A stretch of DNA of 64,000 bases, taken from positions 1 through 64,000 of the forward strand of contig JAHDBJ010000002.1 of assembly GCA_020630435.1 (NCBI GenBank), given 5' to 3'. The notes below the pieces were generated by a model. That model was not told the origin of the DNA and ran no database searches. It was given only the letters and a program-made list of their open reading frames with translations. Shown here in pieces: positions 37,835-47,242 of the stretch (its first letter is position 1; every line of letters starts with the position of its first letter). Made by a program: the position numbers and the translations under genes. This stretch comes from Saprospiraceae bacterium. GTDB lineage: Bacteria; Bacteroidota; Bacteroidia; Chitinophagales; Saprospiraceae.

Positions 37835-40800
37835 ATGTTATACAAAAAATATTATCTGCTAGGGCTTCTATTATTAAGTTCATATCAAGTTTTTTGTCAA
37901 AATACTATTGAGACTACAAATATTAACATTTGTAGTGGTCGCTTCTTCGACTCAGGAGGAGAAACCGTGAATTATGGCTTTAACGAAGATTTTACATCTA
38001 CGATTTGTTCTGATGATCCCACACAAACTCATATTAATATAATATTCAGAACGATAGATATACGGAGTGGTGATCAACTCTGTTTTTTTGATGGAACAAA
38101 TACATCTGCGCCTTCTTTAGGGTGTAATGGAAATTATCCTACACAGGAATCTTTTTCATTACGAGCTTCAGCAAATAATGCTTCAGGTTGTATCACTTTA
38201 CGGTTTACTTCAGATAATTTAAATAATGGTGCAGGTTGGAAAGCAGATGTGTTTTGCGCTGTTGTTTGTCAAACAGTAGAAGCAAGATTAGTAAGTACAG
38301 ATCCTGTAAGCGTAGGCGGTTATATTGATATCTGTCAGGGAGAATCAGTAACATTTACAGGAAGAGGTATTTATCCCGAAAATAATACAATTTATAACCA
38401 ATCAGATGCAACTTCTACCTTTAACTGGTCATTTGGAGACGGGGGATCTGCTATTGGCAGAACGGTAACATACACGTATAACGAACCAGGAGGCTATAAT
38501 GTCCAATTATTTATTTCTGATCTTAATTCTTGTAATAATTCAAATTTAATCAATCAAAAGATAAGAGTAGCCCCAGAGCCTAAAGTGAAAATATCAAATA
38601 GTATTCCTAAACAGATATGTTCTGGTGATTTGGTAAAGATTAGCGCTGGACTTAATTCTTCAGATGATATATTTATACAAACAGGAGAGCAATCATTTAC
38701 AGCAGGGGGAATTAGAGCAGACTCCATCGGGATTCCTGATGGAACGGGTGTTACTTATGAAACAGATATACTAATTTCTGATTTTTCATCTGGACAAACA
38801 TTGCAAAATGTAAACGACTTGTTAAGTGTTTGTATTAATATGGAACATTCTTTTTTAGGCGATTTGGAAATTATCCTGACTTGTCCTTCTGGAAATTCAA
38901 TTATTCTTCATAATTATTCTAATCGAACAGGTGGGAACGCTTTTCTTGGTGAACCAATAGAAGGAGATGAAGGTGTAGGGCAGGATCCAATTCCTGGTGT
39001 AGGATATAATTATTGTTGGACACCTGATGCAGCAAGAGGAACATGGTTAGAGTATACTAGTGAGAATTCTTTAGATAAAACGCTGCCAGCAGGAGATTAT
39101 TCATCATTTCAAGATTTATCAGAACTTATAGGCTGTCCTTTAAATGGAAACTGGAAAATCTCGATTCTAGATGATTGGCCAGATGATAATGGAATTATAT
39201 TTTCTTGGTCTATTGATTTTGATGCGTCTATATTTCCTGAAATTGAACGATTTACTGTTCCTATTGTACAGTCAAGTTGGGAAAATAGTTCAACAGTTAT
39301 TGAATACCAAAAAGATACTATTTGTGCTCAACCAGATTTAACGGGAAATATTCTATATTCTTATAATGTAGAAGATGCTTTTGGTTGTACGAATGATATA
39401 GGCTTTAATATCATAGTATCTTCACCCTTTGATGAAGAATGCAGAACTTGTAATGATACTATACCAGTTTTTGATGATATAGTTTATTGTGATGGAGATG
39501 TTATTCCCCTTAGTACAGATTATTCAGGAGTAGATATGGATACAATCACTTTTGAAAAGCATTTAAATAAACCAGTTTCTAACACTGAAACACCTCCAGG
39601 AGGGAGTAATGTATCGAGTTTTGTAGTTGAAAATATCATTCCTAAAAATATTGAAATTGGCTTTATAGAGTCCATCTGTTTAGATCTAGATCATGAAAGA
39701 GTTAGTGATTTATCAATATATGTGAGATTATTAGGCTCTACAGCGCCCAATTTTATATTAATGGATAGAAATGGAGGGAATGGAAAAAATCTCTCAAAAG
39801 TTTGTTTTACACCCCAAGCATCTAGAATGATTACCGATGCAGGAACTTCTGATGCACCCTATACAGGCAACTGGCTTCCTGTAAGTGATTGGAATAGTTT
39901 AAATGGGATAGCCTCCAATCTTAGGTGGGGACTTTATGTTGAAGATTATGAATCGAATAACGATGGAATTTTAAAATCATGGTCTTTAACCTTTAAACAT
40001 AAAAATGAATTAACTTATCAATGGGAATCTACTTCTGGCACTTTATCCTGCTTGGACTGCCCAGACCCTATTCTTACACCCGTAGGCTCAGGAAAATATG
40101 ATTTAACAGTTAGTGATTCTTACGGTTGTGATTTATTCGAAACGGGATATTATTATTTAGATCCCTGTTTGCCTTGTACAATGACTGATGCTAGTCTTGT
40201 CTCAATTACTCCAACAGCTTGTAAAGGAATTTCTAGTGGTGGAGTTAATGTTACAACAGGAGGAACTTCTCCTGTTACATATGTATTAGATGATGTAATA
40301 ACACAAATGGATAATGGTACTTTTAGTAATTTATCATTTGGAGGGCATTCTGTGTATATCAGAGATGCAAACGATTGTGATACGACAATTACTTTTTTTA
40401 TAAGGACGCTATCTGAATTATCAATTGATTTTAATGTTAATAATGTAGAATGTGCAGGAGAGACTACAGGAAGTATTCAAGTAATTCCATCAGGCGGAAC
40501 GGGAGCATATTCTTATCAATGGGCGCATGACAACCAATTAAATAGTAGTGAAATTACGAACCTAGGGAAAGGGATTTATTCGGTTACTGTAACAGATTCT
40601 AATAGTTGTTTTGCTATTGGAGAGGCAGAAGTTACAGAAGCGGGTAGCCTATCTTTACGTTTACAAAAAACGGATGTCTCCTGTTATGGAAAAGAGGATG
40701 GTCGAATTGCAATAAATGTTAACGGAGGAGAGCGACCTTTTAGATATAATTGGAGTAATGGAAGTAGGAAATCATCTATAAGTAATTTATCAGCAGGAGT

Positions 40801-43777
40801 ATATTCCCTAACATTAATGGATGCTAATGGCTGTGCAGTTATTCAAGAAGAAATGATCAATGAACCAGATTCAATTATCCTTGATCTTATTGTAGATAAT
40901 GTAGATTGCATAGGAGATTCTACTGGTGTTGCTAGAGTGGTGCCGTCAGGAGGCGTAGGAAATTTTTCTTATTTATGGACAGATCAAAACAAACAAAGTG
41001 ATAGTATTGCTATAGACTTATCTGTAGGAGAATACCCTATTCAAGTTATAGACATTTCAGGCTGTGTTGGGGTTGATACTGTAAATGTTGGGTATTCTTT
41101 TGATACATTGAAAGTATCTACTCAACAGACTTTTATAAGTTGTTTTAATGAATCAAAAGGGGTACTTCAAACAAATGTTGAAGGTGGTAATTATCCGTAT
41201 CAATATTCATGGAGTAATGGATATGATGTTGATTCTATAAATATGGATCTTGATATTGGTGCATATTATTTAACGGTAACTGATGAAAGTGGGTGTACAC
41301 AGTTTGATACAGTTAGCATTGTCCAGTATGATTCCTTACAATTAAGGATTATGTCAACTCCTGCTACTTGTTTCTTAGGTAGTAATGGAACAGCTACAAT
41401 TATAGAGGCCTCAGGGGGGAATGGTATGGGAAATCTAAATGATTATTCATATTATTGGGAATCTAATCCTACTCAATCTTCTACGATCCAAATAGGCTTA
41501 AAAGGAGGGGAATATCATCGAGTTACTATAGTCGATAAAGTAGGTTGTATGAATGTTGATTCAGTTTACGTTGACCATCCTGATGGTGTTATGATTGTTG
41601 AGGAAGGTTTTCCTACAACCTGTAATGGCGATTCTGATGGAATGGTACTATTAAATGTTACAGGAGGAACACTCCCATATAATATCATTTGGGATGCAGA
41701 AACAGGCAGTGCAACTACCGATACCGTTCGTAATTTATCTGCAGGAACATATGCTTATACGCTTACAGATGGCGGCAATTGTGTATATGAAGGCAATGTG
41801 ACAGTAGAGGAAAATCCACCGTTAGACTTTATATTTAATTCTAAAAATAATGATTGTTTTGGAGATTCAAATGGTAATATTGAAATAATCCCTGAAGGTG
41901 GCTCAGGAATATATGGCTATATTTGGGATACTGGTGAAACGGATTCTTTACGTACAAATTTGAACAATGGAGATTATAGCATTACTATTAGTGATTCTAA
42001 CAACTGTATGTTAGATACGACATTCACAATTGTATCACCAGATTCTTTAGCACTTGATTTACAACAAACAGCAATTAGTTGCCATCGTGAAGATACAAAT
42101 GTAGCAGAGGTTAAGGTAGGAGGAGGGGTATATCCGTACAATTATGAATGGGAGAACAATACTGCACAAGATTCCATTATTTCAAATGTAACTCCAGGGA
42201 TATATCCATTGACTGTTACAGATGCCAATTTATGTTTTAGATTAGATACAATAAGATTAGTCGAATATGATTCTTTAGCCTTAGAATTAAGCTCAACACC
42301 TTCTTTTTGTTTTGAAGGAGATGATGGTACAGCAACCGTCATAACTGCTATGGGAGGAGTTGGTACGGGGCAGCTTTCAGATTATAATTTTTATTGGGAC
42401 ATAAATCCTACACAATCTTCAATTAGTCAAACAGGCTTGAAAGGAGGGCAATATCATACAATTCGAATTGAAGATGCGGTAGGTTGCTCGAATATGGATT
42501 CGGTATATGTCGACCACCCTCCTGGTGTTGAAATTGTAGAATCTTCTACCCCTACAATTTGTAATGGAGATTCAAATGGTACTTTAAATTTGGATATTTC
42601 AGGAGGTACTGCACCTTATGATGTTATATGGGGAAATCCTCTAAATCTTACAGGAGATACCTTATCAAATCTATTGTCAGGTACTTATAATTATATAGTT
42701 AGAGATGGGCAGGGATGTGAGCGTTCAGGAATGGTAGAAGTCGGTGAAAACCCTCCAATAGATTTTACACATGAGCTTCGTAATAATAGTTGTTTTGGCA
42801 GCCAAGATGGTGCAATAAAAATATTGCCAATGGGAGGGACAGGAATGTATACGTATTTATGGAATACAGGACAGACAGATTCATTACTTACTACTTTGAC
42901 AAATGGAGTGTACAATATTACGATAACAGATTCTAATAATTGTTCAATAAATGATAGTTTCCAAATTAATTCTCCTGATTCAATAGGAATAGTAGCAGAT
43001 ATTAAAAATTTAGGTTGTAATGGAGGAAAAGATGGAGCAATTACAGTATTTTCTTCAGGAGGTATTGCTCCTTATGAATATAGTGTTGATGGGATAAATT
43101 ACCAAACTGAATCTTTAATAGAACATCTAGAAATGGGGGCTTATACTGTTTTTGTAAGGGACTCAAATTTATGTGTACAGACCTTAGATAGCCAAAATGT
43201 TAATGCACCATTACCTATAGATATACAAATAGGAGATGGTGAAGAACGAATAGAAGTAGAATATGGAACAGAGGTAGATTTATTTACGGTCGTTAACGAT
43301 GCTGTTGGTAATATAGAATATATGTGGAGTAGTTTTACAGGAGATGTAGATAGTTTACTGAGTTGCACAAACTGTCTAGATCCGATGACTATACCTATGG
43401 AGAAAAGCAATGGTTTTATTATTGTTGTTAGAGATGATAATAATTGTACAGCACGGCAAGATATTACAATTAGTGTAGTGTTTAATAAAGAGATTTATGT
43501 TCCTTCTGCCTTTACGCCTAATGAAGATGGTATCAATGATGGTATATCTGTATATGGAAAAACAGGTACTAAGATTATAGCTTTTCAAATATTTGATAGG
43601 TGGGGAGGAAAGGTGTTCAATGCCGAAAATTTTGTTACGAATGACGAAACTATTTTTTGGGATGGTTCAAGAAACGGAGAAGCTCTAAATAGTGGTGTCT
43701 TTGTGTGGAAACTTGTTGCAGAGTTTGTAGATGGAGAGCAGCGAACATTTACAGGGAATATTACACTTATCAGATAA
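37835..43777 (+). CDS. Giant SprB-like surface adhesin, T9SS type B cargo
   Basis: 1980 residues, signal peptide to about residue 22 (YQVFCQ). In order: a CUB-like domain (about 28-145), a PKD domain (about 170-247), two proprotein-convertase P-domain-like modules (about 285-470 with MEHSFLGDLEIILTCPSGNS and NGNWKISILDDWPDDNG; about 590-735 with LDHERVSDLSIYVRLL), then 13 SprB-type repeats (about 794-1785). Each repeat follows a pattern C-x-G-x3-G...GG-x2-PY-x-Y-x-W...G-x-Y-x(3)-V-x-D-x(2)-x-C. Repeats 5-8 and 9-12 are a duplicated block with a period of 313 residues. The C-terminus is a CHU_C gliding-motility-type sorting domain (YVPSAFTPNEDGINDGISVY, FQIFDRWGGKVF). It is secreted through T9SS and acts as a cell-surface adhesin, possibly for gliding. 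The PorP/SprF-like gene follows 38 bp downstream. Confidence 0.92.
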   Translation: MLYKKYYLLGLLLLSSYQVFCQNTIETTNINICSGRFFDSGGETVNYGFNEDFTSTICSDDPTQTHINIIFRTIDIRSGDQLCFFDGTNTSAPSLGCNGNYPTQESFSLRASANNASGCITLRFTSDNLNNGAGWKADVFCAVVCQTVEARLVSTDPVSVGGYIDICQGESVTFTGRGIYPENNTIYNQSDATSTFNWSFGDGGSAIGRTVTYTYNEPGGYNVQLFISDLNSCNNSNLINQKIRVAPEPKVKISNSIPKQICSGDLVKISAGLNSSDDIFIQTGEQSFTAGGIRADSIGIPDGTGVTYETDILISDFSSGQTLQNVNDLLSVCINMEHSFLGDLEIILTCPSGNSIILHNYSNRTGGNAFLGEPIEGDEGVGQDPIPGVGYNYCWTPDAARGTWLEYTSENSLDKTLPAGDYSSFQDLSELIGCPLNGNWKISILDDWPDDNGIIFSWSIDFDASIFPEIERFTVPIVQSSWENSSTVIEYQKDTICAQPDLTGNILYSYNVEDAFGCTNDIGFNIIVSSPFDEECRTCNDTIPVFDDIVYCDGDVIPLSTDYSGVDMDTITFEKHLNKPVSNTETPPGGSNVSSFVVENIIPKNIEIGFIESICLDLDHERVSDLSIYVRLLGSTAPNFILMDRNGGNGKNLSKVCFTPQASRMITDAGTSDAPYTGNWLPVSDWNSLNGIASNLRWGLYVEDYESNNDGILKSWSLTFKHKNELTYQWESTSGTLSCLDCPDPILTPVGSGKYDLTVSDSYGCDLFETGYYYLDPCLPCTMTDASLVSITPTACKGISSGGVNVTTGGTSPVTYVLDDVITQMDNGTFSNLSFGGHSVYIRDANDCDTTITFFIRTLSELSIDFNVNNVECAGETTGSIQVIPSGGTGAYSYQWAHDNQLNSSEITNLGKGIYSVTVTDSNSCFAIGEAEVTEAGSLSLRLQKTDVSCYGKEDGRIAINVNGGERPFRYNWSNGSRKSSISNLSAGVYSLTLMDANGCAVIQEEMINEPDSIILDLIVDNVDCIGDSTGVARVVPSGGVGNFSYLWTDQNKQSDSIAIDLSVGEYPIQVIDISGCVGVDTVNVGYSFDTLKVSTQQTFISCFNESKGVLQTNVEGGNYPYQYSWSNGYDVDSINMDLDIGAYYLTVTDESGCTQFDTVSIVQYDSLQLRIMSTPATCFLGSNGTATIIEASGGNGMGNLNDYSYYWESNPTQSSTIQIGLKGGEYHRVTIVDKVGCMNVDSVYVDHPDGVMIVEEGFPTTCNGDSDGMVLLNVTGGTLPYNIIWDAETGSATTDTVRNLSAGTYAYTLTDGGNCVYEGNVTVEENPPLDFIFNSKNNDCFGDSNGNIEIIPEGGSGIYGYIWDTGETDSLRTNLNNGDYSITISDSNNCMLDTTFTIVSPDSLALDLQQTAISCHREDTNVAEVKVGGGVYPYNYEWENNTAQDSIISNVTPGIYPLTVTDANLCFRLDTIRLVEYDSLALELSSTPSFCFEGDDGTATVITAMGGVGTGQLSDYNFYWDINPTQSSISQTGLKGGQYHTIRIEDAVGCSNMDSVYVDHPPGVEIVESSTPTICNGDSNGTLNLDISGGTAPYDVIWGNPLNLTGDTLSNLLSGTYNYIVRDGQGCERSGMVEVGENPPIDFTHELRNNSCFGSQDGAIKILPMGGTGMYTYLWNTGQTDSLLTTLTNGVYNITITDSNNCSINDSFQINSPDSIGIVADIKNLGCNGGKDGAITVFSSGGIAPYEYSVDGINYQTESLIEHLEMGAYTVFVRDSNLCVQTLDSQNVNAPLPIDIQIGDGEERIEVEYGTEVDLFTVVNDAVGNIEYMWSSFTGDVDSLLSCTNCLDPMTIPMEKSNGFIIVVRDDNNCTARQDITISVVFNKEIYVPSAFTPNEDGINDGISVYGKTGTKIIAFQIFDRWGGKVFNAENFVTNDETIFWDGSRNGEALNSGVFVWKLVAEFVDGEQRTFTGNITLIR

Positions 43778-43815
43778 TTATTGAAGTAAATTTATTACAA
43801 TATAATTTTATATTT

Positions 43816-44871
43816 ATGAAAAGTAGGGGAATATATCTTTTTATAATAGTTGTTATTTTATTTATTGCGAATAAATCAGAAGCTCAAGACTTTCACTTTT
43901 CTCAATTTTATGCTGCTCCATTGTATCTAAATCCAGCTATGACAGGGACATTTGAAGGACAATTTAGAGTAGGTGCAATCTATAGAGGGCAATGGTCAAG
44001 TATTCTAACAGATGTTCCTTTTAGAACGTATGGCTTTAGCGCAGATTATCGTTATAATATTCTAGGAAACGACTATATAGCAGGAGGGCTGAATTTACAA
44101 AGAGATGAAGCAGGAACTTCTAGATTTTATCAGACCAAAGGGAGTATAAGCTTGTCATATATGAAACAATTGTCGGGAGGTCGTTTTCAAAAAACAGCTC
44201 AATACCTTATAGCGGGAGCACAATTGGGGATTGCGCAAAATGAAATCAACTGGAATAACTTAAGATTCAGCCGTCAATTTAATGCTACAACAGAATTATT
44301 TGATCCGACACTTTCTACAGATGAAATTATAGGTAATGAAATGACAAGGTACTTAGATTTTAATGCTGGGGTTCTATGGTATTCCGTTTTTGGAGAAAAT
44401 GCAAGTATATATGCAGGAGGTGCTTTAAATCACCTAAATGCTCCTAATTATTCTTTTTATGATAATGTAGAAGATATACTTAAAATTAGATGGATTGGTC
44501 ATGCAGGAGGCGAAGTTTCTATAAGCAATGGTCTTAGTTTATTGCCTGCGTTTATTTTAATGGGACAAGGAAATACTTTCGAAACTAACTTTGGTGCAAA
44601 TTTTAGATTTTCTGGGGAAGATTGGAATGAGGTTGCCCTACGAATTGGAAGCTGGGCTAGACTAACTAGTGATGTCGAGCAATCAGTAGTATTTGAGTCG
44701 GTTATTGTCACTACAATGTTAGAATTAAATCGTTGGCTACTCGGCATTAGCTATGATCTTAATACCTCAAATTTGATGGATATTACAAACTCTAGAGGAG
44801 CAGTCGAAATTTCACTACAATATATTCACCCAGAGAATACTCGATATGGAGTATCCTGCCCAAAATTTTAG
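43816..44871 (+). CDS. PorP/SprF-family T9SS outer-membrane protein
   Basis: 351 residues from ATG 43816; this start gives a clean signal peptide (GIYLFIIVVILFIANKSEAQ). An ORF open from 43705 overlaps the adhesin and is not used. The mature N-terminus DFHFSQFYAAPLYLNPAMTG is the family signature. The rest is amphipathic strands of an outer-membrane barrel (FRVGAIYRGQWSSI, YRYNILGNDYIAGGLNLQRD, and a C-terminal GAVEISLQYIHPE). In Flavobacterium, SprF encoded just after sprB is needed to deliver SprB to the surface. The same gene order here predicts a dedicated partner for the giant adhesin. Confidence 0.92.
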   Translation: MKSRGIYLFIIVVILFIANKSEAQDFHFSQFYAAPLYLNPAMTGTFEGQFRVGAIYRGQWSSILTDVPFRTYGFSADYRYNILGNDYIAGGLNLQRDEAGTSRFYQTKGSISLSYMKQLSGGRFQKTAQYLIAGAQLGIAQNEINWNNLRFSRQFNATTELFDPTLSTDEIIGNEMTRYLDFNAGVLWYSVFGENASIYAGGALNHLNAPNYSFYDNVEDILKIRWIGHAGGEVSISNGLSLLPAFILMGQGNTFETNFGANFRFSGEDWNEVALRIGSWARLTSDVEQSVVFESVIVTTMLELNRWLLGISYDLNTSNLMDITNSRGAVEISLQYIHPENTRYGVSCPKF

Positions 44872-45520
44872 ATCCCTTAATTTCATTTAAGTTAAGAGTA
44901 TCTTTAAAATTGACTTTTGGAGATATAAAAAGAGCATTTTTAACCTAAAGTGTTAAATTTAACATCCTAAAGCCATGGTTTATGGAGTATTAAATACAAT
45001 GAGAAATACATTTTCCTGAAAAAAAATTGTTTGACAAAAAAATGACTAATTCTAGCTTATTATCTTCAAATTGTATACCCCAAACTCAAAATGGCAAGAA
45101 ATTTGTGCTGTCACAATTAATGTAAAAATGATCTTTTACTTTTTGATTCTAAAAAGTTATTGTGTAGCTTTGCACAATTTTGAAGCTGCAATTCCTAAAC
45201 ATCTTTTAGAATCACCTATAAGCAAAATACTATATCATATTTTATCCTTTTTGAAGGTGAATCTTTTTGTGTTTAAAATTATTGAAAATTTAAATATATC
45301 TTTGTTAAACAAAAATGAGTATTTTTTTAATATAAGATATTTGATCTTTATACATTAAAATCAGATTACGATTAAATTAAGTTTTTTTGTAATAAAAAAT
45401 AGACATTTTTGCTAAAAAAAACACTTTTTATTTGAAAAGTGACATTATAATATTATATTGTAATGTAAGAAATCACTACTTTTATAATTGAATTACTAGA
45501 ATACCCAACGTTTAGATATA
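44872..45520. other. 649-bp intergenic region, no supported gene
   Basis: AT-rich. A 95-codon open frame (45071-45358) has no recognisable motif and is made of Ile/Leu/Phe/Lys/Asn as expected of translated AT-rich DNA, so I do not call it. A small hairpin (cactttt...aaaagtg, 45422-45441) lies 79 bp before the next gene. No clear terminator follows the PorP/SprF gene. Confidence 0.4.
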
Positions 45521-47242
45521 ATGATAGATAACTCAACAAAAAACACAGGTCATTTGCTTGAAGAAGCAAGGATGTATGAGGGTATCTTGCCAGATTTATA
45601 TTTAAAACAATTACAAGAGATAAGAAGACAAGCTAAAAAAGAAGCAAACCGTGTCTTATATCTTCAAACACTTCAGAGCATTGGGTATGAATATTTCAAG
45701 AAAGGACAATTTGTTCAAGCTCGGAAATATTATCAAAAAGGAGTTAAGCAGAGTTTAGAAATTAAAGATTATATCTTCTATCAAAAATTCCAAAATAAAA
45801 TAGGAGAATTAAATGCTTGTAGGGGGTTTACAGAGTTAGCTGTTAACCAATTATTTGAAGTACTTACCTATAATACTGAAACAGAAAAAAGCGTTAGCTA
45901 TAATCATCTAGCAACAATCTGCATTAATAAAAATGAATTAGAAAAAGGGAAAGATTATCTACAAAAATCACAAGATTTTAATCGAAGCAATCACAATTCA
46001 AAGCTCAATGCACTAAATCTAATAAATCAAGGTAGGCTGATTTTGAACGATGGAGATTATATTCGTTCCTTACAGCATTATAATGAAGCGCTCTTATGTG
46101 CAAGAGAAGAACAATTTTCCTATGCGGAGATAGTAGTACTTATTGAGTCTGGTGACCTTTTTATGGAAATAACAGAGTATAAAGAGGCTACTCGAATTTA
46201 CAGAGAGGCATTCCATTTTGCCGAAAAACTGGGCTATCAATATCTTTATACTGTTGCTAAAATAAAATTCATAGAAAGTTTAGAATATGATGGTAATATT
46301 TTTCTAGCAAATTCAAATTATCGTAATTTAGAAAAGCTAACCCTTGAAATGGATTACGAAGATTTGAAATTGCGTTGTATGGAAGGACAATATCGTTGTA
46401 TGCAAAAAGAAGGTAAACTTAAAAAAGCTGAAAAATTGCAAAGTGCTATTAATAGTTTTAAAGTTACGGTGCAAAGTAAGAAAGAAAAGTTTACCTTATC
46501 TACCTTATTGGATACTAAAGAACGAGAACTAAGGTATCATACACTCAAAAATAATTCAATTGCTCGTCAGCAAATTGATATAGCAGAGCTAAAGCAAGTA
46601 ATAGAAGAAAAACTAAAGCCTTCTGCGGATACACTAGGCAGTCGTTTGCTTCAGCTTGAAGAAAAATTTAAAAAGGCTGGAGATACAGAGAATCAAAACG
46701 AACTTAAAGAGGTCATCGAAAAACAAAGAGAATTAGATGCCTATTTTTCTGGTCTAATGAATTACTTTGATTCAGGTACCCAATCGGAACCAGTAAAAGA
46801 AATCGAGATAATAAATATTGTTCGTCGAGCTTTATCTTTACTAGAACAAGAAATTGCCCAGTCTGGAGCCATCATTGAACATAAGGTATCTGGTCTAATT
46901 TATGGGCAAGAAAAATCAATAGTCAAAGTTTTTCGAGAACTTATTTTAAACGCAATTAAATACTCTAGGAAAGATACTCCTATACACATCAATATTGCAT
47001 CGGTGGAAGAAAATAATCGCTATTTATTCAGCATAAATGATAATGGCATTGGTATTCCCTCCGAAAGCCTAGACAAAATTTTCAAACTTTTTTATAAAGT
47101 AAATACAATCCAAAATAATGATGTCGGGATTGGATTAACTGTTTGTAAAAAAATAATCCAAGAGCATGGCTCGTCTATATGGGTGAAATCAGAAGAAGGA
47201 AAAGGGACAACTTTCTTTTTTACACTTCCAATTATCCTTTAA
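45521..47242 (+). CDS. TPR-containing histidine-kinase-like protein lacking the H-box histidine
   Basis: 573 residues, cytoplasmic (no signal or membrane segment). Residues about 30-310 form seven or so TPR-like helix pairs (YEYFKKGQFVQARKYYQKGV, HLATICINKNELEKGKDYLQ). A coiled coil leads to a dimerisation-like region (about 345-420). The C-terminal ATPase domain has an N-box RELILNAIKYS, G1 box NDNGIGIPSE and G2 box DVGIGLTVCKKI, all intact. Where related kinases carry SHDLQEPL, this protein has EEKLKPSADTL, so the phospho-acceptor His appears replaced. No response regulator is adjacent. It could still bind ATP, act as a partner of another kinase, or be an atypical kinase. The gene ends with an 11-bp stop-to-stop overlap with the convergent Kdo transferase gene. 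Confidence 0.82.
   Translation: MIDNSTKNTGHLLEEARMYEGILPDLYLKQLQEIRRQAKKEANRVLYLQTLQSIGYEYFKKGQFVQARKYYQKGVKQSLEIKDYIFYQKFQNKIGELNACRGFTELAVNQLFEVLTYNTETEKSVSYNHLATICINKNELEKGKDYLQKSQDFNRSNHNSKLNALNLINQGRLILNDGDYIRSLQHYNEALLCAREEQFSYAEIVVLIESGDLFMEITEYKEATRIYREAFHFAEKLGYQYLYTVAKIKFIESLEYDGNIFLANSNYRNLEKLTLEMDYEDLKLRCMEGQYRCMQKEGKLKKAEKLQSAINSFKVTVQSKKEKFTLSTLLDTKERELRYHTLKNNSIARQQIDIAELKQVIEEKLKPSADTLGSRLLQLEEKFKKAGDTENQNELKEVIEKQRELDAYFSGLMNYFDSGTQSEPVKEIEIINIVRRALSLLEQEIAQSGAIIEHKVSGLIYGQEKSIVKVFRELILNAIKYSRKDTPIHINIASVEENNRYLFSINDNGIGIPSESLDKIFKLFYKVNTIQNNDVGIGLTVCKKIIQEHGSSIWVKSEEGKGTTFFFTLPIIL

Noticed and set aside
45071-45358. 95-codon plus-strand ORF in the intergenic region before the TPR kinase-like gene
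   Set aside because: Composition is that of random AT-rich translation, with no signal peptide or motif, no ribosome-binding context and no neighbours supporting it.
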